DNA of 64,000 nt from Streptomyces sp. YIM 121038 (lineage in GTDB: Bacteria > Actinomycetota > Actinomycetes > Streptomycetales > Streptomycetaceae), in assembly GCF_006088715.1 (NCBI RefSeq), contig NZ_CP030771.1:6777501-6841500 (forward strand). Reading direction: 5' to 3'. The position numbers and the translations under genes are program-made. Positions 54,020 to 63,276 of this stretch are shown piece after piece. Position 1 is the first letter of the stretch. Each line of letters begins with the position of its first letter. The notes below the pieces were generated by a model, which ran no database searches, was not told where the DNA came from, and saw nothing but the letters and a program-made list of their open reading frames with translations.

Positions 54020-55174
54020 ATGACTGCCGTTTCTCTCGGAATCCCGTCCGTTCCGACCAAGCTGGCCGACCGCAGGGTCAGCCGCAAGATCCAGGTCGGG
54101 TCGGTGGCCGTGGGCGGGGACGCACCGGTGTCGGTGCAGTCGATGACGACGACGCGTACGTCGGACATCGGGGCGACGTTGCAGCAGATCGCGGAGCTGA
54201 CGGCGTCGGGTTGTCAGATCGTGCGGGTGGCGTGTCCTACGCAGGACGACGCGGACGCGTTGGCGGTGATCGCGCGCAAGTCGCAGATTCCGGTGATCGC
54301 GGACATTCACTTCCAGCCGAAGTACGTGTTCGCGGCGATCGACGCGGGCTGTGCGGCGGTGCGGGTGAACCCGGGGAACATCAAGCAGTTCGACGACAAG
54401 GTCAAGGAGATCGCCAAGGCCGCGGGCGAGGCCGGCACGCCGATCCGCATCGGCGTCAACGCGGGCTCCCTGGACCAGCGTCTGCTCGCGAAGTACGGCA
54501 AGGCCACGCCGGAGGCGTTGGTGGAGTCGGCGCTGTGGGAGGCGTCGCTGTTCGAGGAGCACGGTTTCCGGGACATCAAGATCTCGGTCAAGCACAACGA
54601 CCCGGTGGTGATGGTCAATGCCTACCGGCAGCTGGCGGCCGCCTGTGATTACCCGCTGCATCTGGGTGTGACGGAGGCGGGTCCGGCGTTCCAGGGGACG
54701 ATCAAGTCGGCGGTGGCGTTCGGTGCGCTGCTGGCGGAGGGGATCGGTGACACGATCCGGGTGTCGCTGTCGGCTCCTCCGGCGGAGGAGGTCAAGGTCG
54801 GCATTCAGATCCTGGAGTCGTTGAACCTGCGGCAGCGGCGTCTGGAGATCGTGTCGTGTCCGTCGTGCGGGCGGGCGCAGGTGGATGTGTACAAGCTGGC
54901 GGACGAGGTGACCGCGGGGCTTGAGGGCATGGAGGTGCCGCTGCGGGTGGCGGTGATGGGCTGTGTCGTCAATGGTCCGGGTGAGGCGCGGGAGGCCGAT
55001 CTCGGGGTGGCGTCCGGCAACGGCAAGGGGCAGATCTTCGTCAAGGGCGAGGTGATCAAGACGGTGCCCGAGTCGAAGATCGTGGAGACCCTGATCGAAG
55101 AGGCGATGAAGATCGCGGAGCAGATGGAGAAGGACGGCATCCCTTCGGGCGAGCCTGAGGTCAGCGTCAGCTGA
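54020..55174 (+). CDS. ispG: 4-hydroxy-3-methylbut-2-en-1-yl diphosphate synthase (GcpE)
   Basis: 384 residues. IspG is the [4Fe-4S] enzyme that reduces MEcPP to HMBPP in the MEP pathway. The cluster Cys residues are in [13 protein letters not shown] and [18 protein letters not shown], and [13 protein letters not shown] is the conserved N-terminal block. Codon use is patchy: 54130-54360 and 54630-55000 favour G-ending codons and TGT/GGT/TTG, whereas 54370-54480 has the C-ending codons of its neighbours. It completes the dxr-rseP-ispG set, though a terminator separates it from rseP. Confidence 0.96.
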   Translation: MTAVSLGIPSVPTKLADRRVSRKIQVGSVAVGGDAPVSVQSMTTTRTSDIGATLQQIAELTASGCQIVRVACPTQDDADALAVIARKSQIPVIADIHFQPKYVFAAIDAGCAAVRVNPGNIKQFDDKVKEIAKAAGEAGTPIRIGVNAGSLDQRLLAKYGKATPEALVESALWEASLFEEHGFRDIKISVKHNDPVVMVNAYRQLAAACDYPLHLGVTEAGPAFQGTIKSAVAFGALLAEGIGDTIRVSLSAPPAEEVKVGIQILESLNLRQRRLEIVSCPSCGRAQVDVYKLADEVTAGLEGMEVPLRVAVMGCVVNGPGEAREADLGVASGNGKGQIFVKGEVIKTVPESKIVETLIEEAMKIAEQMEKDGIPSGEPEVSVS

Positions 55175-55240
55175 GGCCCCTGCCCCGGCCGGGGCCAGGC
55201 CCTGGCCGGGGGCGCCGCCTCTTCCACCCGCCCGCCCCGT

Positions 55241-55388
55241 GACACTCGGGCTCCGCCCGCCCCCGACGCTTGGCGCCGTCCGGCGGTGGGCGTGCAGCCG
55301 CCGCTACCGCGGCGGCGTCTCTCCCGCCCACCCCTGACACCCCGGCTCCGCCCGCCCGGCCCCGACGCGTGGCGCCGTCCCGCCGTGG
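55241..55388. repeat. Imperfect ~50-bp direct repeat, two copies
   Basis: Copies at 55241-55289 and 55335-55388 both start TGACAC and run through GGCTCCGCCCG, CCCCGACGC and TGGCGCCGTCC to CGTGG or GGTGG. The second copy carries a few extra bases; the period is 94 bp. Confidence 0.7.
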
Positions 55389-55430
55389 TCGCTCCACCGC
55401 GCTGCGCGAGCCGGGCTCACCGCACGCCCC

Positions 55431-55512
55431 CTGCTGCGGGCAATCGTCCCGCAGGGCGGGACGGGTGGGCACAGCCTCAGGTGCCGCCCAGCCCTTGTGC
55501 ACAGGCCCCGGC
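55431..55512 (+). repeat. Dispersed repeat, short form of the element in the LOG gene
   Basis: It matches the minus strand of 16332-16452 from CTGCTGCGGGCAATCG through GGTGGGCACAG to GGCCCCGG, but lacks the ~35-base internal hairpin segment. Here it is intergenic. Confidence 0.75.
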
Positions 55513-55742
55513 CCAAGCTCTTGACAGCTCCGATGTATCGCAGGACCTTGTTCGGACAGCTCGGCCAGGAGCGTGCTCACTCGTACGCGCTCCCGTATCC
55601 GTCGATGCCCGGGGGAGCCGCCGTGTTCCGCACGAAGCGCAAGGTCCGTCCAGGTGAAGGGCGTGCCCGCGGGCAAGGCCTCGCGAAGCTGTCGCTCATC
55701 CGGAGAGCCCCAGGTGCGGGGCTTTTGGCAGTGATTCATCCG

Positions 55743-57560
55743 ATGAAAACGGCACGCGCCGCAGCGAATCCCCGCCCGAGGCGCCGAGGCGCCCTGCCCC
55801 TGTGGGCCGCCGTCCTGTCCCTCGTCGGCGGGCTGCTGTTCGCCGGGAGCGCGAGCTCCACCGCCCGGCCCGGGGACACCCTCGCCGACCCGCCCCGCCA
55901 GCAGCCGCTCCGGGACGCCACCGCCGGGCTCTTCCTGCACTGGGGCATGTTCACGAGCCCCCGGCACGACGACTGCGCGGCCTGGGAGAAGGCCGTCACC
56001 GACAGCGGCTGGACGCCCCAGTACTGGGTGGACGAGGCCAGGAAGCTGGGGGCGAGCTACATCGTCCTCGCCACCTTCCACTCCCGCCTCGGCTACGCCC
56101 GCCCCTGGCCCTCGAAGATCCCCGGCTCCTGCTCCACGCGGCGCGACTTCCTCGGCGAACTGATCGCGGCGGGCGCGGCCAAGGGCGTCCGCACGATCCT
56201 CTACATGACCGACGACCCCAAGTGGCACGACGAGCAGGGTGTCGAGACCCTCGACTCGGCCGCGTACTCCGCCCACAAGGGGCGCGACGTCGACCTCACC
56301 ACGCGCCCCGGCTTCGGCGAGTTCAGCTACGAGAACTTCTTCGAGGTCATGGACGGCTACCCGAAGCTTTCGGGCTTCTGGATCGACAACGACAACGAGT
56401 ACTGGGAACAGCACGAGCTCTACGAGCAGATCCGCGAGCGGCGCCCGGACCTGACCCTGAGCAACAACAACGAGGACACCCCGATCATGGACATGGTGTC
56501 CCACGAGCAGAAGACGGGCATGACCCCGCCCTACGACCAGCCGTCGGCGATCTGGACGCCCATGCCGCGCCTGACCGAGTCCTGCTACAAGGTGCCGAGC
56601 ACCGGCGCCTGGTGGTACGACGGCCAGGACCGCCCCGTCGACACGGGCCTCAACGTCGGCCGGTACGTCGCCAACGCGGGCACCTCCATCAAGTCCCTCA
56701 TGGACCTCCAGGCGATGGTCGACGGCCGCTTCCCGCCCCAGCAGCGGAAGTTCACCGACTTCATGAAGGACTACCTGCCGCCGATCCGCGAGTCCCTGCA
56801 CGGCGTCGACGGCGGCGGTTACGCCCACGGCGGCATGCAGCCCGGCGCCTGGAACGACGGCGCGTACGGCTACGTCACCGTCAGCCGCGCCCGGCCCACC
56901 ACGCAGTACGTCCACGTCACCACCCGGCCCACCGGCGGCGACCGGATCGAGCTCCGCGACAACGGCTACCGCGTCACCGAGGTCACCGACCTGCGCACCG
57001 GCGAGCGCCTGCCGTTCGGCCAGCGGGACGGCCGCCTCACCATCCGCTCGATCGACGACTGGGACGCCTACGACACCGTCTTCAAGGCCGAGACGGCCCC
57101 GCAGCGCTACGGCGTGTACCCCACCGGCTCCGTCAAGGCGAGCCAACCGCAGCTCACCGACGGCGACTTCACCACGTACACGGACAACGGCGGCGCCCTG
57201 CCCGCCTCCTTCACGCTCGACCTCGGCCGCGTCAAGAAGGCCGCGTACCTCGGCGTCAACCAGCGCGAGTGGTCTCCCACCCACAACCGCTCCACCTTCG
57301 GCAGGCCCGAGGACTCCGCCCGCATCAAGGACTACACGGTGTCCGCCAGCGACGACGGCGAGCACTGGCGCCGGGTCGCCGCGGGCGAGCTGGAGAGCGC
57401 CCGCGGCATCCGCTTCGTCGACCTCGGCGACGGACTGCGGACCCGCTATCTGAAGCTGGACGTGGCCACCACCTGGAGCGCCCCCGGCGCCCCGAACTTC
57501 TACCGCCGACTCAAGATCGACGAGATCCAGGTCGGCCACGACCACGTGCGGCGCCGCTGA
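55743..57560 (+). CDS. Secreted alpha-L-fucosidase-like (GH29-type) hydrolase with a C-terminal discoidin-like domain
   Basis: 605 residues from the ATG at 55743 (MKTARAAANPRPRRR), which starts a signal peptide with core LWAAVLSLVGGLLFAGSASS. The catalytic barrel resembles GH29: GLFLHWGMFTSP near the start and SGFWIDNDNEYW as the probable nucleophile region. The last ~135 residues (VKASQPQLTDGDFTTYTDNG to the end) look like an F5/8 type C carbohydrate-binding domain. It probably trims fucose or related sugars from extracellular glycans. It follows a repeat-rich gap and separates ispG from the acetyltransferase genes, so it may be a later insertion. Confidence 0.8.
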   Translation: MKTARAAANPRPRRRGALPLWAAVLSLVGGLLFAGSASSTARPGDTLADPPRQQPLRDATAGLFLHWGMFTSPRHDDCAAWEKAVTDSGWTPQYWVDEARKLGASYIVLATFHSRLGYARPWPSKIPGSCSTRRDFLGELIAAGAAKGVRTILYMTDDPKWHDEQGVETLDSAAYSAHKGRDVDLTTRPGFGEFSYENFFEVMDGYPKLSGFWIDNDNEYWEQHELYEQIRERRPDLTLSNNNEDTPIMDMVSHEQKTGMTPPYDQPSAIWTPMPRLTESCYKVPSTGAWWYDGQDRPVDTGLNVGRYVANAGTSIKSLMDLQAMVDGRFPPQQRKFTDFMKDYLPPIRESLHGVDGGGYAHGGMQPGAWNDGAYGYVTVSRARPTTQYVHVTTRPTGGDRIELRDNGYRVTEVTDLRTGERLPFGQRDGRLTIRSIDDWDAYDTVFKAETAPQRYGVYPTGSVKASQPQLTDGDFTTYTDNGGALPASFTLDLGRVKKAAYLGVNQREWSPTHNRSTFGRPEDSARIKDYTVSASDDGEHWRRVAAGELESARGIRFVDLGDGLRTRYLKLDVATTWSAPGAPNFYRRLKIDEIQVGHDHVRRR

Positions 57561-57664
57561 CCGCGGGGGCCCGGCCGCCCGGCCGCCCCCGGCGACCGGG
57601 CGGCACCACGGAACCTCGCCAGGTACAGTGCGGAGATCAGCAGACCGTATGGTGAGGCCCCGCC

Positions 57665-58513
57665 GTGTTGACCCAGACCACCACCAGGGTCCTCGAACCG
57701 AGTGACCTGGACGCCGCACTCGCCGTGCTCGACCGCGAGCCGGTCGCCAATGCCTTCGTCGCGGCCCGGGTGCAGGTCGCGGGCCTCGACCCGTGGCGCC
57801 TCGGCGGCGAGATGTGGGGCTGGTACGCCGACGGCATGCTGGAGTCCCTCTGCTACGCGGGCGCCAACCTCGTGCCGATCTGCGCCACCCCGCGCGCCGT
57901 GCGCGCCTTCGCCGACCGGGCCCGCAGGACCGGCCGCCGCTGCTCCTCCATCGTCGGCCCCGCCGAGCCCACCGCCCGGCTCTGGCGCCTGCTCGAACCG
58001 TCCTGGGGGCCCGCCCGCGAGGTCCGCGCCCAGCAGCCGCTCATGGTCACCGACCGGCTCCCCGACGACGTCACGCCCGACCCGTACGTCCGCCGCGTCC
58101 GCAAGGACGAGATGGAGACGATCATGCCGGCGTGCGTCGCGATGTTCACCGAGGAGGTCGGCGTCTCGCCGCTCGCCGGGGACGGCGGCCTGCTCTACCA
58201 GGCCCGGGTCGCCGAACTCGTCGGCTCCGGCCGCTCCTTCGCCCGCATCGACCGGGACGGCCGGGTCGTGTTCAAGGCCGAGATCGGCGCCGTGACGCCC
58301 CGGGCCTGCCAGGTGCAGGGCGTGTGGGTGGCCCCCGAGTACCGCGGCCGGGGCCTCGCCGCCCCCGCCATGGCCGCCGTCCTGCGCTACGCCCTCGCGG
58401 ACGTGGCCCCCGTCGTCAGCCTGTACGTCAACGACTACAACACCCCGGCCCGGGCGACGTACCGAAAAGTCGGCTTCGAGGAAGTCGGCGCGTTCATGAG
58501 CGTGCTGTTCTGA
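57665..58513 (+). CDS. GNAT-family N-acetyltransferase (two-domain, 282 residues)
   Basis: 282 residues from the GTG at 57665 with GTGAGGC upstream. The C-terminal half is a GNAT domain with the acetyl-CoA loop VQGVWVAPEYRGRGLAAPAMAAVLRY (Q/RxxGxG/A as YRGRGLAA) and a final YVNDYNTPARATYRKVGFEEVG. The N-terminal ~120 residues are a second, degenerate GNAT-like fold. Substrate unknown. It lies about 105 bp downstream of the fucosidase-like gene and 40 bp before a second acetyltransferase. Confidence 0.9.
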   Translation: MLTQTTTRVLEPSDLDAALAVLDREPVANAFVAARVQVAGLDPWRLGGEMWGWYADGMLESLCYAGANLVPICATPRAVRAFADRARRTGRRCSSIVGPAEPTARLWRLLEPSWGPAREVRAQQPLMVTDRLPDDVTPDPYVRRVRKDEMETIMPACVAMFTEEVGVSPLAGDGGLLYQARVAELVGSGRSFARIDRDGRVVFKAEIGAVTPRACQVQGVWVAPEYRGRGLAAPAMAAVLRYALADVAPVVSLYVNDYNTPARATYRKVGFEEVGAFMSVLF

Positions 58514-58553
58514 CCGAGCGCGGCCCCCTGCGGCAGCGAAGTAGGGTTCCCGC

Positions 58554-59102
58554 ATGACTGACGACGTCGTGATCGGCCCCCTCGACCTGGCCACGCGGGT
58601 GGACGAGGCACTGCGCGTGCAGGCACTCGCCTTCGGGCTCGGCGACGACGAGGTGGCCGTGCGGCGGCAGATCGTGCTCCGGCACCTCACCTACCCGGGC
58701 GCGCGGGCCCTCGGCGCCACCACTCGCGACGGGCGGCTCGTCGGCTTCGTCTACGGCATGCCCAACGACCGCGCCCACTGGTGGTCCACCGTCGTCGAGC
58801 CCTATCTGCGGGCCCGGCGCACCGACGGCTGGCTCGACCACTCCTTCGTGATCACGGAGCTGCACGTGCGGCCCGGCTACCAGAACCAGGGCATCGGCCG
58901 CACCCTGATCACCGGCATCACGGACACCGCCGCCGAGCCCCGCTCGATCCTCTCCGCGATCGACGCCGAGAGCCCGGCCCGGGGCCTGTACCGCTCGCTC
59001 GGCTACACGGACCTGGCCCGCCAGGTGCTGTTCCCCAGCGCCCCCAAGCCGTACGCCGTGATGGGCGCCCCGCTGCCGCTCGCGCGCCGAGCGGCCCCAT
59101 GA
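58554..59102 (+). CDS. GNAT-family N-acetyltransferase (182 residues)
   Basis: 182 residues. Acetyl-CoA-binding motif is ITELHVRPGYQNQGIGRTLI near residues 100-120, with a preceding LVGFVYGMPNDRAHWW and a final SPARGLYRSLGYTDLARQV. It is a stand-alone GNAT of unknown amine substrate, co-directional with the previous acetyltransferase and 40 bp after it, so probably in one transcript. Confidence 0.9.
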   Translation: MTDDVVIGPLDLATRVDEALRVQALAFGLGDDEVAVRRQIVLRHLTYPGARALGATTRDGRLVGFVYGMPNDRAHWWSTVVEPYLRARRTDGWLDHSFVITELHVRPGYQNQGIGRTLITGITDTAAEPRSILSAIDAESPARGLYRSLGYTDLARQVLFPSAPKPYAVMGAPLPLARRAAP

Positions 59103-59169
59103 CCGATTTCCGCCCGCGCCCGTGCCCCGGATAACCTGCGCCCATCATCTTTAGGTAGCAGCCAGGGGG

Positions 59170-59212
59170 GATTCAGCCCGTCCGGCGCTTGAGGACGAGG
59201 CCGAAGGCCGAT
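59170..59212 (+). repeat. Dispersed repeat upstream of proS
   Basis: ATTCAGCCCGTCCGGCGCTT followed by GAGGACGAGGCCGAAGG is a sequence I recall as frequently repeated in Streptomyces intergenic regions. Its CCCGTCCGGCG core recurs in the proS terminator at 60963-61014. Confidence 0.6.
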
Positions 59213-59256
59213 TCACGGCACCGGACGCCCCCGTCAGAGGAACGCAGGAGTTCATC

Positions 59257-60951
59257 ATGGCCCAGGTCCAGCGCATGTCCCGGTTGATGGTCAAGACACT
59301 GCGCGACGACCCGGCGGACGCCGAGACGCTCAACCACAAGCTGCTGGTCCGCGCCGGTTACGTACGCCGCACCGCCGCCGGCATCTGGACCTGGCTGCCG
59401 CTCGGCAAGAAGGTCTACGAGAACGTCGCCCGGGTCGTCCGCGAGGAGATGGACGCCATCGGCGGCCAGGAGGTCCTCCTGCCCGCCCTGCTGCCCAAGG
59501 AGCCCTACGAGGCGAGCGGCCGCTACGAGGAGTACGGCGACCTGCTGTTCCGCCTCAAGGACCGCAAGGGCTCCGAGTATCTGCTCGGCCCCACCCACGA
59601 GGAGATCTTCACCCAGGTCGTCAAGGACCAGTGCGCGTCCTACAAGGACCTGCCGGTGATCCTCTACCAGATCCAGACGAAGTACCGCGACGAGGCCCGC
59701 CCGCGCGCGGGCGTCCTGCGCGGCCGCGAGTTCCAGATGAAGGACTCGTACTCCTTCGACACCAGCGACGAGGGCCTCGCCGAGGCCTACGCCCTGCACC
59801 GCGCCGCCTACCAGCGCATCTTCGAGCGCCTCGGCCTCGACTACCGCATCGTCTCCGCGGTCTCCGGCGCGATGGGCGGCTCGGCGTCGGAGGAGTTCCT
59901 GGCCCCGGCCCCGGCCGGCGAGGACACCTTCGTCGACTGCCCGGCGTGCGACTACGCGGCCAACACCGAGGCCGTGACCTTCGCCCTGACGCCGGTCGAG
60001 GGCGCCCAGCACCCCGCCGCCGAGGACCTCGACACCCCCGACACGCCGACGATCGAGACCCTCGCCCAGCACCTGGGCGTCCCGGCCTCCGCGACGCTGA
60101 AGAACCTGCTCGTCAAGGTCGACGGCGAGATCGTCGCCGTGGGCGTGCCCGGCGACCGCGAGGTCGACCTCGGCAAGCTCGCCGAGCACCTCGCGCCCGC
60201 CGAGGTCGAGCTGGTCACCGCCGAGGACTTCGAGGGCCGCGACGACCTCGTGCGCGGCTACATCGGCCCGCAGGGCCTGGAGAAGGTCCGCTACCTCGCC
60301 GACCCGCGCGTCGCGCCCGGCACGGCGTGGATCACCGGCGCCAACAAGCCCGACACGCACGCGAAGAACGTCGTCTGCGGCCGTGACTTCGAGGTCGACC
60401 AGTACCTGGACGTCGTCGTGGTCCAGGAGGGCGACCCCTGCCCCGCCTGCGGCGCCGGGCTCAAGCTCGACCGGGCCATCGAGATCGGCCACATCTTCCA
60501 GCTCGGCCGCAAGTACGCCGACACCTTCCAGCTCGACGTGCTCGGCCAGAACGGCAAGCCCGTGCGCGTGACCATGGGCTCGTACGGCATCGGCGTCTCG
60601 CGCGCCGTCGCCGCCCTGGTCGAGCAGACCGCCGACGAGCAGGGCCTGTGCTGGTCCAAGGAGATCGCGCCCGCCGACGTCCACGTCGTGGCCGCGGGCA
60701 AGGCCGTGCAGACCGAGCTCGCGCTCGACGTGGCCGAGCAGCTGAACGCCGCCGGGGTGCGGGTCATCGTGGACGACCGCGCCGGGGTCTCTCCCGGCGT
60801 CAAGTTCACCGACGCGGAGCTCATCGGCGTCCCGAAGATCCTCGTCGCGGGCCGCCGCTCCGCCGAGGGCGTCCTGGAGCTCAAGGACCGCCGCACCGGC
60901 GAGCGCGAGGAGCTCCCGGTGGCCGACGCGATCGCCCGCCTCACGGCGTAA
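59257..60951 (+). CDS. proS: Prolyl-tRNA synthetase (bacterial type)
   Basis: 564 residues. Class II synthetase that charges tRNA-Pro. Motif 2 region shows [17 protein letters not shown] and [23 protein letters not shown]; motif 3 is [17 protein letters not shown]. Between them the INS editing domain (~225-400, e.g. [24 protein letters not shown]) identifies the bacterial form that hydrolyses Ala-tRNA-Pro. The C-terminal anticodon domain starts around [17 protein letters not shown]. Start ATG 59257 follows AACGCAGGAG. Stop is TAA. Confidence 0.98.
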   Translation: MAQVQRMSRLMVKTLRDDPADAETLNHKLLVRAGYVRRTAAGIWTWLPLGKKVYENVARVVREEMDAIGGQEVLLPALLPKEPYEASGRYEEYGDLLFRLKDRKGSEYLLGPTHEEIFTQVVKDQCASYKDLPVILYQIQTKYRDEARPRAGVLRGREFQMKDSYSFDTSDEGLAEAYALHRAAYQRIFERLGLDYRIVSAVSGAMGGSASEEFLAPAPAGEDTFVDCPACDYAANTEAVTFALTPVEGAQHPAAEDLDTPDTPTIETLAQHLGVPASATLKNLLVKVDGEIVAVGVPGDREVDLGKLAEHLAPAEVELVTAEDFEGRDDLVRGYIGPQGLEKVRYLADPRVAPGTAWITGANKPDTHAKNVVCGRDFEVDQYLDVVVVQEGDPCPACGAGLKLDRAIEIGHIFQLGRKYADTFQLDVLGQNGKPVRVTMGSYGIGVSRAVAALVEQTADEQGLCWSKEIAPADVHVVAAGKAVQTELALDVAEQLNAAGVRVIVDDRAGVSPGVKFTDAELIGVPKILVAGRRSAEGVLELKDRRTGEREELPVADAIARLTA

Positions 60952-60962
60952 CGGCCCGCGAA

Positions 60963-61014
60963 CGCCGGACGGGCCGGAGGCCGCCGCAAGCGGCACTCTC
61001 CGGCCCGTCCGGCG
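60963..61014. terminator. Composite bidirectional hairpin between proS and the APH-like gene
   Basis: The arms 60963-60979 (CGCCGGACGGGCCGGAG) and 60998-61014 are exact complements. The loop itself folds as GCCGC (60980-60984)/GCGGC (60990-60994). It lies 12 bp past proS and 25 bp from the convergent gene's stop, so it probably ends both. Confidence 0.85.
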
Positions 61015-61038
61015 CTGTCGCGCGCCCGCGGTGAGGGG

Positions 61039-61947
61039 CTACAGCCAGTCCGCGAACTCCAGGAGCAGCTCCGCGTCCTGGGCGCGGCCCACGCGCAGGG
61101 CCCGGACGCCCGACTCCACGGCCCGGAACAGCGTCCACCCCCGCAGCCGCTCCTGGTCCACGTCGAGGGACTCGGCGAGCCGCTTGACGCGCCGCCGCGT
61201 CACCGCCGCCCCGGACGGCGTCGCGATCAGGTCCTCGACCCGGTCCCGCACGAGCCGCGCCAGGTCGAACGCGCACTCGCCCACCACCGGATCGGGCCCC
61301 ACCGCCAGCCACGGCACCCGCTCGGCCGCGAGCACCTTGCTCTGCCGGAAGGTGCCGTGCAGCAGCCGCTCCTCCGGCGGGTCCGCGAGCAGCTCCGCGC
61401 GCGCCGCGAGGGCCGCGTCCACCAGCGGGGCCAGGTCCGGGTCCGGCTGGGCCCGCATCGCGTCGGCCTGCCGCCCCGTCCGCTCGGCGACCGTCTCGAA
61501 GCGGTGCCCGGCGGGCGGCGCCACCCACAGCCGCCGCAGCGTCCCCGCGGCCTCCAGCATGGACTTGGCCTCGGGCAGGGAGCGTACGGAGACGTCCCGC
61601 TGGAGCCGTTCGAGCAGCAGGACGCCGTCGCCGGGCCCGGTCTGACCGTCGTCGAGCAGCCGCACCGCCCCGAGCCCGCCCCAGTGGGCGAGCGCGGCCC
61701 GCTCACCGGCGGGCCGCGAGCGCGGCGGCACCAGCTTCAGGACGGCGGGGGACCCGTCGGCCCGCCGCACGAGCACGACGAGGCTGCTGCGGCCCCCGGG
61801 CACCTGCACCCGCTCGACGGTCAGGCCGAGCCCGGCGACGGCCTCATCGGTGCGCGTAGCAAGGCTCCCCAGCCAGCGGTCGGTGTCCGCGTCGCCCGGC
61901 GTCTCGCCGAGCGCGCGGACGAGGCGCGGCGGCGGTTCGAAAGCCAT
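61039..61947 (-). CDS. Aminoglycoside phosphotransferase-like protein with a degenerate catalytic loop
   Basis: 302 residues from the ATG at 61947. The overall layout follows the APH(6)/fructosamine-kinase group: SSLVVLVRRADGSPAVLKLV (phosphate-binding Lys), GDGVLLLERL (hinge) and the region FDLARLVRDR. The catalytic loop expected as HGDLHxxNVL reads LLHGTFRQSKVL, so the base Asp is Thr and the metal-binding Asn is Lys; the DFG-equivalent ID reads VGPDP. This may be a pseudokinase or have a shifted mechanism, and antibiotic resistance should not be assumed. It converges on proS. Confidence 0.82.
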   Translation of the reverse strand: MAFEPPPRLVRALGETPGDADTDRWLGSLATRTDEAVAGLGLTVERVQVPGGRSSLVVLVRRADGSPAVLKLVPPRSRPAGERAALAHWGGLGAVRLLDDGQTGPGDGVLLLERLQRDVSVRSLPEAKSMLEAAGTLRRLWVAPPAGHRFETVAERTGRQADAMRAQPDPDLAPLVDAALAARAELLADPPEERLLHGTFRQSKVLAAERVPWLAVGPDPVVGECAFDLARLVRDRVEDLIATPSGAAVTRRRVKRLAESLDVDQERLRGWTLFRAVESGVRALRVGRAQDAELLLEFADWL

Positions 61948-62010
61948 GCGCGAGGTGTTCCTTTCCCAGCCCGGTCCCAGCAGCGCTGGGGTGCGTGTGC
62001 GGTGGCGGGA

Positions 62011-62475
62011 TCACGCCCGCGGTGCCGCGGACGGGTCCCCGGACCCGCCGGCCCGCTCGGCGAGCCCAGGGAAGGCTACGCTCCCGCCGCGCCACCGCGC
62101 CGCCCGGACCGCCGCCTCCCGCAGCGCCTCGGCCGCGACGGCCCGCGCGTCGCCCTCGGCGGCCCGCACCAGATCGGCGTACACCCCGGCGAGCCGCTCC
62201 TCCAGGGCGGCCGCGAGCCGGACGGCGGCCGCCGCGTCCGGCACCGGGAACGGCAGCGCGTACGCGGCCGCCGACGGCTCCGGGTCCCCGTCCAGCCTGC
62301 GCACCGCGCGGCGCAGCTCGTCACGGCGCGCCCGGTGCGCGTCGTAGGCGGTGCGGGCCTCGGCCCGGCGGGCGTCGCCGACGCGGCCGCCGACGACCCC
62401 GTAGCCGTACACGGCCGCGTGCTCGGCCCGCAGCGCCGCCTGCACCGCCGCCAACTCGTCCTTGCGCGCGCTCAC
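62011..62475 (-). CDS. Ferritin-like DUF4439-type protein
   Basis: 154 residues. Almost all helix, with LAAVQAALRAEHAAVYGYGVVGGRV at the N-terminus, the DUF4439 start pattern, and a later LRRAVRRLDGDPEPSAAAYALPFPV. The four-helix ferritin-like fold is inferred from this family, whose role is unknown. Its GTG start overlaps the stop of the upstream lipoprotein gene by 4 bp, so the two proteins are made together and may interact. Confidence 0.82.
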   Translation of the reverse strand: MSARKDELAAVQAALRAEHAAVYGYGVVGGRVGDARRAEARTAYDAHRARRDELRRAVRRLDGDPEPSAAAYALPFPVPDAAAAVRLAAALEERLAGVYADLVRAAEGDARAVAAEALREAAVRAARWRGGSVAFPGLAERAGGSGDPSAAPRA

Positions 62476-63002
62476 TTGTCGTCCCCCTCGCCGTTGCCTT
62501 CGGCGCCCTTCTCCGTCAGCAGGTACGCGTGCGCCGCGCCCGCGGCGGCGACGGACGCGAGCAGCCGGGCCAGCTCGCCCGGCGCGTCCAGGAGCTGCTT
62601 GCCGCGCCGCCGGGCCAGCTCGCGCTCGGCCGCCGCGAGCAGGCGCAGGGCGTCCTTGCGGTCGCCGGGCACGGGCGGCTCGGCCGCGCGCTCCGAGGCG
62701 GCCGGGGCCGGCTTCGGCCCGCCGTCCGCGAAGGCCTTCGCGTGCCGGGCCACCTCATCCCGCAGCGGCCGCAGCCGGGCGGACAGGGGGGCGTGGGCCG
62801 CGATCACGGCGTCGTAGCGGCGGAGCAGCTCGGCGCTGTCGCGGGCCGCCCGGGCGCGCAGCCGCTCGGCGTCGGCGGAGCGCCCGTCGCCGGACCCGGC
62901 GTCCGAGCAGCCGGTGAGCAGCACCGCGCCGGCGGTCCCGGCGAGCAGACTTCTGCGGCGCGGCCCGGGTCGGGACCGCGAGAGGGTGGGATACGACGGC
63001 AC
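62472..63002 (-). CDS. Putative lipoprotein with Tat-like signal, unknown function
   Basis: 176 residues from the GTG at 63002. The signal region has RRRSLLAGTAGAVLLTGC, a twin-arginine-like stretch and lipobox with the Cys at ~32. The mature part is helical and Ala/Arg-rich (ADAERLRARAARDSAELL, LLAAAERELARRRGKQLLDA) and could form a coiled coil. No named domain was recognised. It is coupled to the ferritin-like gene and divergent from rimP-nusA. Confidence 0.75.
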   Translation of the reverse strand: MPSYPTLSRSRPGPRRRSLLAGTAGAVLLTGCSDAGSGDGRSADAERLRARAARDSAELLRRYDAVIAAHAPLSARLRPLRDEVARHAKAFADGGPKPAPAASERAAEPPVPGDRKDALRLLAAAERELARRRGKQLLDAPGELARLLASVAAAGAAHAYLLTEKGAEGNGEGDDK

Positions 63003-63276
63003 GGCGGGCGTCCTCGGGAGGCGGGCCGGGAGGGCGCGGGGCAGGGCGTCCCTCGGACGGCGAACGGTGGCGGCGGCACAGAACGGGCCGAGGCCCGGTG
63101 ATCACCGTACCTTCGCGCCCTCCTCGCACGCGTGACCGGCTCGGTCCCGCACGCGCGTACGGAGCCGGGGGACGGGCACCCGGCCCGGTGGACGGCAACA
63201 CCCTCCCGGACCGGATACCCTTTGACCAGACACGCGACGATCCCACAACAGCACACGCGGCCGAGGAGTCACCCGG

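Larger units (their letters stand above)
55175..55742. other. 568-bp gene-free interval with direct and dispersed repeats
   Basis: No convincing gene is visible. An imperfect ~50-bp direct repeat lies at 55241-55289 and 55335-55388 (shared blocks GGCTCCGCCCG, CCCCGACGC, TGGCGCCGTCC). A copy of the dispersed repeat lies at 55431-55512. TTGACA at 55521-55526 is a possible -35 for the downstream hydrolase gene, but no good -10 is seen. The interval interrupts otherwise tightly packed housekeeping genes. Confidence 0.6.

Noticed and set aside
61039..61947. An aminoglycoside resistance gene
   Set aside because: Key catalytic residues are replaced and the gene lacks any resistance or antibiotic-biosynthesis context.
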